Origin: Hoplostethus atlanticus
Lineage: Eukaryota; Chordata; Actinopteri; Trachichthyiformes; Trachichthyidae
DNA length: 64,000 nucleotides
Direction of reading: 5' to 3'
Assembly (NCBI GenBank): GCA_034670405.1
Contig: JAXDDX010000144.1
Span: 477,501 to 541,500 of the forward strand
The notes below the pieces were generated by a model. The model saw nothing but the letters and a program-made list of their open reading frames with translations. It did no database searches and was not told the origin of the DNA. The position numbers and the translations under genes are program-made. The stretch's first letter is position 1, and every line of letters begins with the position of its first letter. Below, piece after piece: positions 45,409 through 57,244 of this stretch.

Positions 45409-46800
45409 CTAGTTTAACGGAGATGGCTGTGAGACTTGCTGGTGCTGTCTAGCATTATGTTTTTGACAGTCTCTCTTGTAGTGACCTGGCTCAAAGCATG
45501 CCAAGCATAGACGGTCCCGTCTGCAGTGTGCAAGGGTAGAATGTTCTGTTGATTTGCATACCTTGCAAGGTTTCCTCTCTGCTGAGTTGAACGAACGCTG
45601 ATTGTTCTGTGAGAGCACACGATCAAACAGACTGACTAAAGCCTGCATACAGTTACCATCTAACTGAGGAGACGGCGTGGACATCACTTCAGCTCTGACA
45701 GGCGGCACCACGGGACAGCTGCCCGTCACTACGTCTTCAGGCGTGGGTGTCTGAATATATGCTGCCGCATGCTTCACTGCAGTAGGGCGTCTTGGTTTAG
45801 TCAACAACTGTGCTTTCATCTCAGATTGATAATCGTCAATGCGTTCCTGTGTTTCACTTACTGTCCATTTATCAGGGCCCTTAAACTTGAGGACAGCAGC
45901 AAGAGAGGGATCAGGACAGTGTTTAATGAACATTCGTGTTACCTCTCGACTGGGCTCTTCAACACAGCGGCCTTCTCTCTTCAAACACTCGTCAGCCATA
46001 TCGACTGCCTTATTGAGGCGGATCCAATACTCTACCACATTCTCTCCTGCTACTGGTACAGTGCCATAAAAGTCTGCGAGAGGCATGGAGGAATACGTCA
46101 TCTCACTGAAATGTTGTTTCAGTATGCCTATGATCGCCTTTGGATTCTCATCTGGTTTCAGTGATGGGTTATTGCGGAGTGTGATCTTGACTATATCTCT
46201 GGCGTTGCCCATCAGCTTCAATGCTATCTCTTGGTGCTGTTCTTTTAGTGGCACACCCTTCTTTCTCAGATAGACATCCATGAGTTCTTCCCATTCCTGT
46301 ACTGAATGCTTGTCAGACCCATCTCCTCTAAAGCAGGGAGGCTCTCTCACATCAGACTGCATAACTAGCTTTACCCCAGTCAAGTTAAGCGAAGATGAGT
46401 CAGTAAACGGTTGGCCTGCACCTATACTCTGAGCATGTGCGCCCCCACCCTCCTTCTCACCCTCCCTCCGTAACTGATCTGAGATACTTTGCCCCACCTG
46501 CTGGGCAATTTGTGTAATGAGATTTCCTAAACCAGGGCTATTCATGTCAAGACCATCTATGGGAATGTCGCTAGAAGACAGTGTTGGAGCTCTAGATGTG
46601 CTACTTTGAATGCGAGTAGAGCAATAACCTGGTGAATCTATATCACCTGTACCTCTGACTGGAGTAAATGGATCTACATGGGATCGTCTTAAAAATCTGC
46701 CCCTCCCTAAACCAGAATCAAGGTATTCACCATATAAATCTTTCTTCCTTCTTACATCATCAGTTGGGGTAGACTCCCCTCTACCAACCACATAAGACAT
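45409..46800 (-). CDS. Gag protein of gypsy element 2
   Basis: An open frame of 463 residues from MSYVVGRGES; the track of possible starts extends 25 codons further up, but those residues are hydrophobic and read from the leader, so 46800 is preferred. Order: charged N-terminus, glycine/proline linker, the helical gag core around residues 155-340 (VQEWEELMDVYLRKK, NARDIVKITLRN, EYWIRLNKAVDMADE), and two zinc knuckles near the C-terminus, CKVCKSTEHSTLAHC and CLACFEPGHYKRDC. Gag packages the RNA. No internal stop was seen, and both knuckles keep all ligands, so this gene may still be functional. Protease begins in a different frame just downstream (45382). Confidence 0.88.
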   Translation of the reverse strand: MSYVVGRGESTPTDDVRRKKDLYGEYLDSGLGRGRFLRRSHVDPFTPVRGTGDIDSPGYCSTRIQSSTSRAPTLSSSDIPIDGLDMNSPGLGNLITQIAQQVGQSISDQLRREGEKEGGGAHAQSIGAGQPFTDSSSLNLTGVKLVMQSDVREPPCFRGDGSDKHSVQEWEELMDVYLRKKGVPLKEQHQEIALKLMGNARDIVKITLRNNPSLKPDENPKAIIGILKQHFSEMTYSSMPLADFYGTVPVAGENVVEYWIRLNKAVDMADECLKREGRCVEEPSREVTRMFIKHCPDPSLAAVLKFKGPDKWTVSETQERIDDYQSEMKAQLLTKPRRPTAVKHAAAYIQTPTPEDVVTGSCPVVPPVRAEVMSTPSPQLDGNCMQALVSLFDRVLSQNNQRSFNSAERKPCKVCKSTEHSTLAHCRRDRLCLACFEPGHYKRDCQKHNARQHQQVSQPSPLN

Positions 46801-47058
46801 TTTCCCCTCAAAGGTAGGTATCAAACATAGGTAAGTAAAGTAAAATTGAAAAAAAAACAGATGTAAAACTTTCAAAGAGTGTAAAGAGAAAGATGTGAAA
46901 ATAAAATGCCAAAATCCTTCAATCTATAACTGTAAACTGTTTCACTGTTCACTACCTAGATGGAACTTTTGGTTGATGATCAGCAACATCCGGTGACCAA
47001 GCTGGTGTTGATTCACGACCCGGGGACCGACGATGACTTGATCCACGGCGAAGCGAAT

Positions 47059-47074
47059 CCGGGTCACGGCACCA
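47059..47074 (-). promoter_or_regulatory. Primer-binding site, tRNA-His type
   Basis: One base inside the 5' LTR the minus strand reads TGGTGCCGTGACCCGG, which complements the 3' end of vertebrate tRNA-His with one mismatch as I remember that tRNA. Confidence 0.75.
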
Positions 47075-47075
47075 A

Positions 47076-47453
47076 TGTGACCGGTCTGGTCCTGTGTTTG
47101 TATATCTGCGTTGTTTGAAAGGATAGACTGGACCTCTGCTTGCTCAATGATTTATTCTGGGAAGAACAAAAGAAAGACAAGGAGAATGCAGTCCTCTTAC
47201 TATTCCTGGCTGGTCACCAACCTCTCCACAGATTGCTCTCAGCAACTGAGGAGGAAGCCCGCGCGCGACGCCGATGACATCATCAAAAAGAGCGAAACAC
47301 AACATCCTCAAAACAAATGAACAAAACTCCCAGAAATGACTCCAACCCACTTAGAAATAACTTAAATGTTAGAAAACACTTAGAAAAACAACAAAACTAA
47401 AATAAGCAGGGATTTCTGGTGAAATACATCACATATTTTATACATATGCTACA
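47076..47453 (-). repeat. 5' LTR of gypsy element 2
   Basis: TGTAGCATATG through GGTCACA read on the minus strand. It contains the frame 47111-47320, which is LTR sequence, not a gene. Confidence 0.93.
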
Positions 47454-47505
47454 TCCGCAGCCGTTCTGAGTCCAGCCTAAGCCTAACCACCCCCCCCCAC
47501 AAACA
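47454..47505. repeat. Outer end of the long inverted repeat
   Basis: Starts with the TCCG target duplication and contains GTCCAGCCTAAGCCTAACCA, the inverse of the left outer end (GGTAAGGCGTAGGCTGGACT at 39026). It ends in a C-run at about 47490-47500, matching a G-rich start near 39007. Confidence 0.75.
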
Positions 47506-50100
47506 CATTATATAAAAGAAGATAATTTTTGAAACAAATGTACAACACATTGCCACTCAGTGATGGGAATAAAAAACATAAAACAACTACTAAAAACTAC
47601 AATAACATAAGTCTGAGTGAAAACATGTGACAAACAGAGGTTTAAAAAAATTCTAAATTAAAGTCCAAAAACCATTTAGGTCAATTGACGCTTAAAGGTT
47701 AGCCCCTTGTTTCGAACAAAATCTCTTTTATATTTTGGAATGTCCTGTTTTGTCAGGCTGGATGCTCAGTTTTAGAAATAAATATTTTTAACACTCCATA
47801 TCTTGAAAAGGGTCATTTCTGCAATCATACTTCCAATCCAAAATGTGCGTGTTGTGTGTAAACAGACCTCATAAATACAACTGTCCCCTTAGACCAGTAA
47901 GTGGCTAGATTTGTGTGTTGTATGTAAACAGACCTCATAAACCCAGTTGCCCACATACACCACAATTTGGTCCCGACCCCATAAACCTGTGAAATGTCTC
48001 ATATTTAATATGTATGTTCTGAAAGTGAAATAATGTTTTTGAAGTGAGATTTGTCTTCTGCAGATCAAATTAAAAACAATTGACATGAATTTTAAGTTGA
48101 CTGGATGATGGGAAAGGTGGGTCCCCGTAAACCACTGAAAAACCCCATTGACCTCATAAACTGTGTGTGTGTGGTGAGTGGCCTAGCCACCTAGGTATTC
48201 AGCCTACCTCTCTGCAGTCGGTCGCTGCCCACTGGCCTAGTCTAACCGAATACTGGTTCCGTTTGTGGCAGGCAGTAGCCATTTTTACTCTGTTTTTAGG
48301 AAAACAATAAATGTGCTGTCTTTTAGCAAGAATTATTATTCCCTGTTTGTTTTTTATAATAAATGTGTGAATTACTTTGTTGAAAATTCACGTCTCAGCT
48401 CCTCATTGACTTACCTGTGCATTACTTAATGAGGGGAACCCATCGGGTTATATGTATTTATAATTCCTTGAGTTAAACATCTTCAAGGTGGCGTTGTCGC
48501 TCTAAATTACCAACCTGCTCCTACACGCCGGTCACATTCGGTTTGGCAAGATTTGGATGAAGCTGATGGAATCTCATAGCAAAACACAATATGAACCAGA
48601 ATCCTCTTTGCTGACTTGTGTACTTTTTGGTGTAAATTTTACAGTAGGTTTCAACCATTATGGGTTTTCTGAAGGCAGATACCAACACTGATATTGTATT
48701 GAAGTTGCCAATAGTTGATATTTTGTACCGATATTCAATATCTCAAATTTGACTCATTTTATGCCAAAACTTATGTATTCAGTGTTTCCCACAGAATTGT
48801 ATCCTTGTCAGGATGGCAAAGCCTCTGAAACATTTAGACTCTTTAGTGTGTAGGGGGAACTCTGTGACACTACTGCCTACTGCCATAAACTGTTTCTCCT
48901 TAGAAAGATTCAATTGGATTTCTTTAGATATCTATTTTTGGAAATGATCATCAGTAACAATTTTCTACCAAATCATATTGTGTACAAATGATATCAAATT
49001 TGGGATGGTTTAAAGTGTGTGTGTGTGGTTTTTATTCATAAAAATAGCAGAGGGCTCCAGGCTGTTAACCCACAAAGATTTTCAGAACTTATTTTAAAAT
49101 ATGTATTTAATTGTATTTATTTAGTTTATTAGTTTATTTATTACTGGATTATTTCTCCAATAAAAATATTGCTATTAGATAATGTGCCATGCAAATTAAG
49201 GTACCCAAAGACAAAAAAAACGGAACAATTTTTGTTTTAATAACAAAGTTGTAGTAATGCTGAAAAAATCTAATCAGTTTTCATAAATGAGGGACATTCA
49301 AGATGTTCCACTAATTCATTTTAGTGGGGTTTAGATGGTGATGGTGATTTTAGATGGTGATCCTCACCTTATGACTGCTACTATTTCTAGTATATTGAGT
49401 ATTGCCGTTTTTGTACAGTTGTTCCAATGTCTGTACAACCCTGTACAACACCTTGCACACTTTTCCATCATTCATAGTGAGCTTTACTCCCCCTAAGCTC
49501 AATGCAATGCATCCTATCATATGCACACAATATCTCGTAGCACTAGTCTGCCTTCCCAGTTAAAGCTGCCAAACCATGCGCCATTAAACTCAAAAGAGGA
49601 AAAGGAGACCTCTGTTTTAATACAGAAATTTGGCAACCTCATTTTTATCTCCTGCATGAGGAGGGCCTATTTGTTACATCCATTGCCTCATTAACCTGGT
49701 TGTGGAACCTCGTGATTGTTTTTTTTTTCCACTAAGGCTGTAATGACAAACACTTTCACACTCTTGAATCTATCAGTCTTTTCATTACACGAGAGCCCCC
49801 CGCCCCATTCTAAGTGTCATCTTAGAATGAAAACCCTTTAAGGCCCTTTTTGTCTGATTACCTACCGAGTGGACTGTTGAGTTGATGACACTCCAGCGAC
49901 CTTTAATATAGAATTCTTCACGCTCTTTAGTTATTGTGGATGTTTGTATGCATTGCTCAAAGGAGATGTCGCTACCATGGCGCATGGAAGTTACTCCAGG
50001 TAACATGCTGCTGAGGAGAGGAGGAGAGGAAGGTGACAGGTGTCTGTTATTGAACCAGATGTAATTAGAGGGCTGAAGAGGCAGAGGGTCATTTGTTGAA
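47506..50100. other. AT-rich DNA, no recognised gene
   Basis: A 19-base word TGTAAACAGACCTCATAAA occurs twice, near 47857 and 47922, inside a short partial duplication. A block at about 48160-48535 has TG/CA-type ends, two AATAAA words and CGCCGGTCACA at its end, and might be a decayed solo LTR; I could not find a target duplication. The rest shows only short AT runs. Confidence 0.4.
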
Positions 50101-50132
50101 GCAGCAATTAGGGAGGACCCCCCGCCCCCCTA

Positions 50133-50134
<2 letters not shown>

Positions 50135-50171
<37 letters not shown>
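50135..50171. repeat. CA microsatellite
   Basis: About 16 CA units preceded by a CT-rich run. A further CT tract lies at 50260-50281 and CA-rich sequence at 50521-50547. Confidence 0.9.
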
Positions 50172-50176
<5 letters not shown>

Positions 50177-50549
50177 TGTGACAGTGGCTGTTCGGGCCAA
50201 AGAATTTCTCCTGAGAAACCGAGTGAAAGAGTCTTTTTAGAGCTGGCAAAAGGCCTTCATCTCTCTCTCTCTCTCTCTCCCTCTTCATCTTCTGTCCGTC
50301 TGTCCCATTGATTCTGTGTTGTGGTTATTTCTCATGTGATGTCGTCTCGTTCGGACCGTACGTTCTCTAGACAGCGATCTGATTACAGCATTTATCCTCG
50401 CTACGCCTTGCGACAAAACACTCTTCAAAACGCCTTTTCACCTCCAAGAAAAACCTGCACTCTTGCCTCTGGCAAATAAACACATTTATTGACATCATAA
50501 TCACCGTCCTCAGTCTGACACGCGCGCACACAGACACACACACACACCA

Positions 50550-51615
50550 TCCTGACTCTGGTGAGAGGTCAGATGTCAGATGGGAGTCATAAGGTCTATG
50601 ATTGGATGTTTGCAGAGATGTGGGCGTCGCCAATCGACACCCCGCTAAATATCGACCCGGAGAGACACTTTCGCTAATGGAGAGATGGAAGGAGACAGAC
50701 AGACAACTGGAGGAGAGAGCGTGAGGGAGACAGATGGAGGGACGGAGGGAGGTGAAGATGGGCCGAGAGAGAGAGAGAGAAGGAGGAGGGGAGGCTGGAA
50801 TCAGCTTTCCATAGAAAGAAGGGAGGAAGAAATTTGACTTATTACTGTGAATCTATATGGAATGTATACAATATGCATATGACAAAGTATGACAAAAATG
50901 ACCTAATAAATACACATTTATCTGATTGTGCTCAAGTATAGACAATGGATGGATGGATGGATAAGAAGACCATTATAATCAACTGCATGTTTTTCATGCT
51001 GGACAGATGGAGCAGCAGAATAGGTTTCCAGTACCTCTCTCCAAAGCCCTTGATCATTGATATGTGCATCTGAAACATAAACACAGGAGTTAGCCATGTT
51101 CAAAGGATGTTACAGTACACCGGGCAATAGCAGGTGTATAAAAATGTGACAAAATAATGACAAAACATTTATAGTCCATACAGAAGCAGTCAGCAAGTTT
51201 ACGTTACTAGCCTGCTGAGACTATGCTGGCTACGTAGCCAAGGAAGCACATGCTAGCGTTAACATTAATATGGCCGCAGCCTGATGAATAAAAACATCTA
51301 TAGTTGCAGTATATATCGAGTGAATGACCTTTTTGGGTAACATTAGCTATAGTAGATAATGTTAGGTAACATGCGCTCGAGTTTGCCGAGATCAAAATTG
51401 CACAATACTGCTTTTAATTAATAGTATGTTTTCTCCTTTTAATAGCGTTTAGGCTAGCTAACACCGGCTAGCTACTGTAGCTAACTTTATACTAGAAGAA
51501 GCATTATTAGCTAAAATACAGTTCCACATTACATCTCATGATCTTGGCAAGCTGGCCAAATAAACATAGTCAACTACTTAAACGTTTAAAGTAATTGATA
51601 GCATTAATGCGCTTG
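50550..51615. other. Stretch with simple repeats, no recognised gene
   Basis: GA-rich block at 50690-50800, GGAT units at 50946-50962, then AT-rich sequence with several GCTAGC-like words (51430-51480). No domain in any frame. Confidence 0.4.
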
Positions 51616-51624
51616 AATTGTGAG

Positions 51625-51863
51625 CCATTACTGTCCAGGTCTTGACGTTTAAAAGAAAATATAAATCATCCATTTCCAATCAAGAGAAATCCAGAAGGTG
51701 CAATTTCAGTGGGTTTTTCTAGTCCATTTTTACTATAGAAATCGATGGAGAAATTGGACAGGAAAATCTGAGGAACTATTTCACCTTCTGTATTTTCACA
51801 AACAGCCATGGGAGGGTGATGATTTATCTTTTCTCTGAAACTTCAAGACCTGGACTGTAATGT
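51625..51863. mobile_element. MITE with 45-bp inverted ends
   Basis: CATTACTGTCCAGGTCTTGA at the left and TCAAGACCTGGACTGTAATG at the right are inverted with one mismatch, and the match continues into GATAAATCATC-like sequence. The inner part is also partly inverted (AAATTGGACAGG near 51750). About 240 bp, no coding. Target duplication not resolved. Confidence 0.78.
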
Positions 51864-51869
51864 CATCCA

Positions 51870-52250
51870 TTAATGAACCATATATCCCGTACTGTGTTTC
51901 AGTATTCTGATGGCGAGTCCACCCTACACCCTAAGATCCCATTAAGTCCCATTAAGATCTAGTGAAGGGACTTGGTCTCAGCTTTGTTAGTAAGAAAGAC
52001 AAGTTTTAAAAAAAAGTTTGAAAGGAGACCAAAGTTCAAAATTGATAAATACCATCTAAATATGACATCTGAGTAACTGTAATCTGAAATGTTGAACACA
52101 TTTTTGATAGTTTGGCAACTCCCCCGAACGAAGCAGAGAGGTTTAATACTTATGCATGCATGCAACTTATTATTTTTATTACTTATTTTAATTATACCCA
52201 TCCACATAAATTTTAACAATTTTGTTTTCACATTGATAGAATAGAGTGCT
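51870..52250. other. AT-rich stretch, no recognised gene
   Basis: The minus frame 51959-52273 is AT-derived and has no domain. Confidence 0.4.
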
Positions 52251-52257
52251 TTGCATA

Positions 52258-52600
52258 AGAAGAAAGAAAGCATCCTTTATTAGTCCCCAGAGGGAAAATT
52301 CTTTTTTTCGCACACCCCTGACTAGACACACACACATATCACCCCACATAGATGCACATGCAATACAGGTCAGAGGACAGAGCGCAGGTGTCAGCCATTA
52401 AACGGCGCACCTGGAGCAGTTTTGGGGTTAAGTGCCTTGATCAAGGGCACTTTGGCCGTGTTGGTGGGCACCGTAGCTGCGTTAGAGCTGGAATACACCC
52501 TCCTGGTGGTGCCGGGGATCGAACCAACGACCATCCAGTGATGGGTCGGCCTCTCTAACCGCAACCTGCCGCCCTCAGCCGGAAGGTTGCCACCCTCAAC
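52258..52600 (-). repeat. LINE-tail-like dispersed repeat
   Basis: The minus strand ends 'tccctctggggactaataa' then AGGATGC, the kind of 3' end seen in fish LINEs. The body includes AAGTGCCTTGATCAAGGGCA and GCCGGGGATCGAACCA, words common in fish dispersed repeats. No coding remains. Confidence 0.55.
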
Positions 52601-52969
52601 ATGCCAAAAATAAATGGCCAAAAATAAACGTGTTTTGAAATAACTTAATAGCACAACAAAAAGTCAAGGGGTTTGAATACATATAGTACATACATATAGT
52701 ATATATATAAATATGGTATATTTTTCATATGGTAACTATTCTGCAGTCATATCTTTTTTGCCTCAGCAAGTCTTAATGCTGTTATTTTGCACAGCTTAAT
52801 CCACACTTGACCTCACACTTCCCATTCATCATTATAACGGTTTTTTGTATAACCCCAATTTGTTGAATTCTTGTTTATATAATAGTTTTGGGTTATTTTC
52901 TATTCTGTTTAGCCTATTACCATTTCCTGCTGCGGCAACGCAATTTCTCCACAGCTGTCATTTTCTGGT

Positions 52970-53058
52970 GTTTAACGTGACCTTACGGGAGCAAGCCGGC
53001 AAGGCGAATTCCTTGTATGTGCAAACTTACTTGGCCAGTAAAACTGATTCTGATTAAG
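52970..53058 (+). repeat. LINE 3' tail remnant
   Basis: Contains GCGAATTCCTTGTATGTGCA and ends CAGTAAAACTGATTCTGATT, a tail type I associate with fish LINEs. Confidence 0.5.
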
Positions 53059-53152
53059 TTTCATCTAAACTTTTTCTTTAAATGGAGAGCTAGCGGAGAA
53101 AGAGGGAGGAATTGGAGGGCAGCCGACCAGGGTTGTAAAAGTGAGTGCGTGT

Positions 53153-53171
53153 GATGATGATGATGATGATG
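53153..53171. repeat. GAT microsatellite
   Basis: Six GAT units. Confidence 0.85.
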
Positions 53172-53174
53172 GAG

Positions 53175-54285
53175 ACAGGGAATTAGTTTTCGATTAGCAG
53201 CAGTGTCAGGTCATGGTGTCGCGTCCCACCTCTCTGCCTGTCTGACTGATCAATACCAACATCACACACACACTATTAGCAACTCTACCTCTTACTTCTC
53301 TCTCTCTCTTTCAGAGACACACAATTATCAACTCCACCTCCATCACTCTAAGACTCCCTCTCACCCGTCTCGCTTTTTCACTCTTCTATATTGCCACTCG
53401 TATTAGTTCATTTTATTTTCTTCTATGTTTCTCTTTTGCTTTTACATTTCATTCATTTTATTGACACATTTCTTCTTGTTCTTGTTCTCTCATCTCGCTC
53501 TGCAACGATCATCACTGCATAAGAAAACATGTCGAGATTCACTTTTGTCCAATAAGGTGAGGCGATAAATAAATCACATCCTCAAGTCAAAAATGTTTGA
53601 GAAAATTCAGTGTGCTAAAATTAACTTACGCAAAATAACACTATTTCTCGTTTTAAAATTACCCTGAATGTTTGAAATCTCCCAAAGTAAAATGAAAAAA
53701 CTGGATTTATTAATACAATGAGATATTTTAGCACATTTTTGACATTAAAGGGTTGCCAACTTCCATGAGCCCATGAGTCACAAGAGCTTCACCCTTTTGG
53801 CCATCATAGCCTGGGATCTGCCGAAACCTTCATGCACTTGGAGCACAGACACCTTTAAAAACGCACAACACACACACACAAGTGCCCTCTACACATATGT
53901 CAGTGATTACTTATGCTACAAATAGCAAATCAGAACATCCCTTTGTTAATATCTCACCTCTGGAACCATGGAACATGTTTAATTTTTTATTTATTTATTT
54001 ATTTAGAACTGTAAAAAAATACAAAAGAATGCAATCAGTGTATCGATAACAAATTGAAGTTTGTAGTCCATGAATGTAAAATCATGCAAACATACTGGTA
54101 AATCAGTGTTAGCATACATTAGCATTATTACAACGCAAACATAATTACTTGAAGTGACTGGCAGTTCAGATAAAAACTACATTATGATTTAGTATGGAAA
54201 GTTCATATATACTAAAATAAATACATGAATGCAAAAAAAATCCGGATGAAGCTCAATCATAATGAAATTGTGCGCACATGCACAA
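53175..54285. other. Stretch with no recognised gene
   Basis: CT-rich near 53290-53320, TTTA units at 53983-54004, otherwise AT-rich unique sequence. No domain in any frame. Confidence 0.4.
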
Positions 54286-54289
54286 GCCT

Positions 54290-54592
54290 TATGGCCACGC
54301 CCACAATGGATTCCAACACGCTCCCAATTAGCCTGGTTTGAATATAAATGTCCTTCGTTGTTTTAGGCCGCAGATATAATCTGCCAAGATGCAGGACCAA
54401 TAGACTTAAGAACTCATTTGTTCCTGCTGCCATTGGCCTTTTAAATAACTCAATGTGATTTTTATATTGTATGTGTTGTCTATTTATTTTGTTTGTCTGA
54501 TGGTTATGTGGATACTGCTGGCTGCAAAACAAATTGCCCCTCGGGGATAATAAAGATAACCTTGAACCTTGAACCTTAGTTTTGAGAAGAAA
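54290..54592 (+). repeat. LINE 3' fragment with CTTGAAC tail
   Basis: A plus-strand reading at about 54365-54445 gives YNLPRCRTNRLKNSFVPAAI and then GLLN, a C-terminal motif of LINE ORF2 proteins. A short untranslated tail follows with TTGCCCCTCGGGGATAATAA at 54533 and a repeated CCTTGAA end. The copy is heavily 5'-truncated. Confidence 0.7.
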
Positions 54593-54599
54593 TGGTGAA

Positions 54600-55730
54600 A
54601 TCATTGCTGAAGCGTGTGAGAGGGGACCCCTGTGGAGGAGGAGAAGGGGACCCAGCTCTCTCTTGTATCCTGGGCCAAACTGCCATCAGTGGCTTTGTGC
54701 CTGATGACTCGGGAGACTCAGATCCACCTGACCAGATGGAACCCCGTTTGGATCTCATTGTAATGTGACTTGCAATAAAACAGACTTGTTTGCGCTTTGT
54801 TACAATGTAGTGAACTTGTATTAACAGACTCTGACCATGAAGACCCTGGTGCCTCCAGAAAACAGGTTGATATTTGGGGGAGAGAATCGTCGCACTATTT
54901 CCCCTTCTTCTTCTACAGTTCTTTGGGTGTGTGTCCTACTACTTTTTCAGTTAGTTTTTGAAACACATTTCCTGAAGTGATCCATGGAACCTGAAGGACT
55001 ACTTTAAAGGGTACACTTAATGCCATATGTACATTTTACAACCAAAACGTCCCTGTGAGGAGCTCATTTTTCCCTCCCTTCCTCCATCCATCCATCCATC
55101 ATTCATAAAGGTCACCCTACACCAATGACAGCACCTAAAGAAAGGTGACAGTCAAAAGCAGAAAGGAGGAAGGAAGGACAACCTCCCTCCACCCCTCCCT
55201 CATTTCGCTACCCTTTCTTCCTCGCTAGTTGCTAGGCTGGCAAATGAATTATACTTATCTTCAGAGACAGAAAGAAAGAGAGCGCGAGGTGAAACGTCCT
55301 AGGTGAGCTTCCACCCTATCGCAACCGATGAAGATCCGACAGTCTCATAGGGAGGCAAAAACAAACGTCACATGACTCGAAAACATGAAATATATGTCAG
55401 ACACCATGTATTTAAAACACATTGCACGAATGAAAAGTTAAACTGTAAATATATTTTAAAAAATGTTGCGAACCCAAATGGACATCTGCATTACATTTCT
55501 TACTTGCTCAGTGAAATGATCTTGCTTGTGGTGCATCTCTGACTTACAATGCGGCATGCTTTCAGATGATGAGGTGGGGGGTGATGTGTTAGCAGGGGTC
55601 CATAGGTAGGATAATCATTGCATGACTATGGCAATATGTTATTGAGGTTCGGGCAAATTGTTTCATTATCCTGTGACCAAGCCAATTCATGGCTGAAATG
55701 CAACAATTTTCCAAAACAAATCTATCGATC
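54600..55730. other. Stretch with no recognised gene
   Basis: Short CCAT units at about 55083-55102. No domain in any frame, no inverted repeats seen. Confidence 0.4.
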
Positions 55731-55735
55731 CAACC

Positions 55736-55773
<38 letters not shown>

Positions 55774-55778
55774 GTATG

Positions 55779-55807
<29 letters not shown>
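55736..55807. repeat. TCTA microsatellite
   Basis: About 17 TCTA units with two TGTA variants. Confidence 0.95.
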
Positions 55808-55811
<4 letters not shown>

Positions 55812-55929
55812 GTTTCTCTCAGTCAAAGTTATTATCATTGGACAGCCTAATAATCATCTGAAGTTAAATGACTTGGAAAAAGCAGCAGCTCCCACAAACA
55901 ATACACACATCAAAACATAAACTGCAGCC

Positions 55930-55931
<2 letters not shown>

Positions 55932-55975
<44 letters not shown>

Positions 55976-56088
55976 TGTGTGACCTGTGATGTTTGCTTGA
56001 CTGGCTGCATGTTGACTTGACAAGACTCTTTGTCCACTCAATGAAAGCCTGTGGACACACACACACACACACACACATACACACACAC
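55932..56088. repeat. GT tract and CA tract pair
   Basis: GT dinucleotides at 55932-55980 and CA dinucleotides at 56055-56088, so the strand can fold. A CT-rich stretch follows at 56150-56300. Confidence 0.9.
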
Positions 56089-56719
56089 CTATGTCGCAGC
56101 AGGAGGCAAGAGGCAAGCCTTTTAGCTAATATACTTTCTTCAATGTTGTTTTTCTCTCCGCTTTTCTCAGTCCCTCTCACTCTCTCTGTCAATTCCGCTG
56201 TCTGTCTCTCTATCTGTCTCTCTCCCTCTTTCTCTCTGTTTCTCTCTGCCTGCCTGCCTGTCTCTCTCTATTTCTTTCATTCTTTCATCTTTTTTTCTCT
56301 CTCTCTTGGTCTCTGTCTATTCTGTCCTCAGCAACTAAATCTCCAGTGTATTTTTGACGGCGTTTCACTAAATCATTTCCCTAAGATACAAATAACGATT
56401 AGTAACAAGATTTAGGTGAGAGAGCTTGGTCACTTTTGGCTCGAAGGCTCGTTCCATATAGTGACAAGCACTTCCCTCTACTTCATTCATCAAAACAAAT
56501 ATTGGGAGAAATATCTTGAGTGACCTTAAACCATGTGGTCATCACAAATACAGACATACATATATTGTTACCACCACTCTGACGGCTGTGGCATCTAACC
56601 AATAGTATGACTGCATCTTACAGTATACAGGTGTATGCTTTACATTCATTCATAACATGCAACCGATTCTATGGGCTCTGGTTTCATGGATCAACGTGCA
56701 GAGCAAGGCTCAGGTCTAG

Positions 56720-56935
56720 GGTGCATGGCGCAAGTGGGCGTGTCCAGTCTATTTTGGTATTCTGGTGACCAGAGGTGCAAGGTGCAACTGTGGCGCAGTG
56801 GTCAAAGAGGTTGGATTAAGAGGAATACATAACCAGTAGGTGTGTTTTAATTCTGGCCAATCAAATCAGCTCATTTCATCTCCCTTTAAAAACAGTGTGC
56901 ACGCACATTGGCGCATGGACTACTTTGTGATGTCC
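56720..56935. repeat. Possible dispersed repeat fragment
   Basis: GCATGGCGCAAGTGGGCGTG at 56723 and CCAATCAAATCAGC at 56857, with TTTAAAAACAGTGTGCACGC at 56884, resemble parts of a widespread vertebrate DNA-element repeat. Ends are not resolved. Confidence 0.3.
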
Positions 56936-57048
56936 CACAGATTAATTCAGTTACCACAGGTGTAGCGCTTAAATAGTTAGCTAGTTGTGCTTAACATATT
57001 AAAAAGGTTGCATTCAGTTAGTTATGGGTGAAGGATTTACTTCAATGT

Positions 57049-57240
57049 GCGGTAATAATAATAATATATTAATTAATAATAATATTACAATTTATTTGTA
57101 TAGCGCTTTTCTTCAAAATCGCTTTACATTAAAATCACATTATTACGGATAAAAACGCAACCAAGATTACAATAAAATAGAGAGAAAAGAAAAACAATTG
57201 TGGGCGAAAACAAAATTAGGAGACGTTTAAAAGCGAGGTG
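57049..57240 (-). repeat. LINE 3' tail remnant
   Basis: Read on the minus strand it contains AAAGCGATTTTGAAGAAAAG and CGCTATACAAATAAATTG, then ATTATTATT, a tail type common to fish L2-like LINEs and SINEs. No coding. Confidence 0.6.
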
Positions 57241-57244
57241 CAAA

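Larger units (their letters stand above)
40143..47453 (-). mobile_element. Ty3/gypsy LTR retrotransposon 2
   Basis: LTRs of 380 bp (40143-40522) and 378 bp (47076-47453) differ by about one substitution and a 2-bp indel over what I compared, and are flanked by TCCG (40139-40142, 47454-47457). Minus-strand order is gag, protease, RT, RNase H, integrase. A frameshift and stops interrupt protease/RT/RNase H. The element sits in one arm of the long inverted repeat. Confidence 0.93.
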
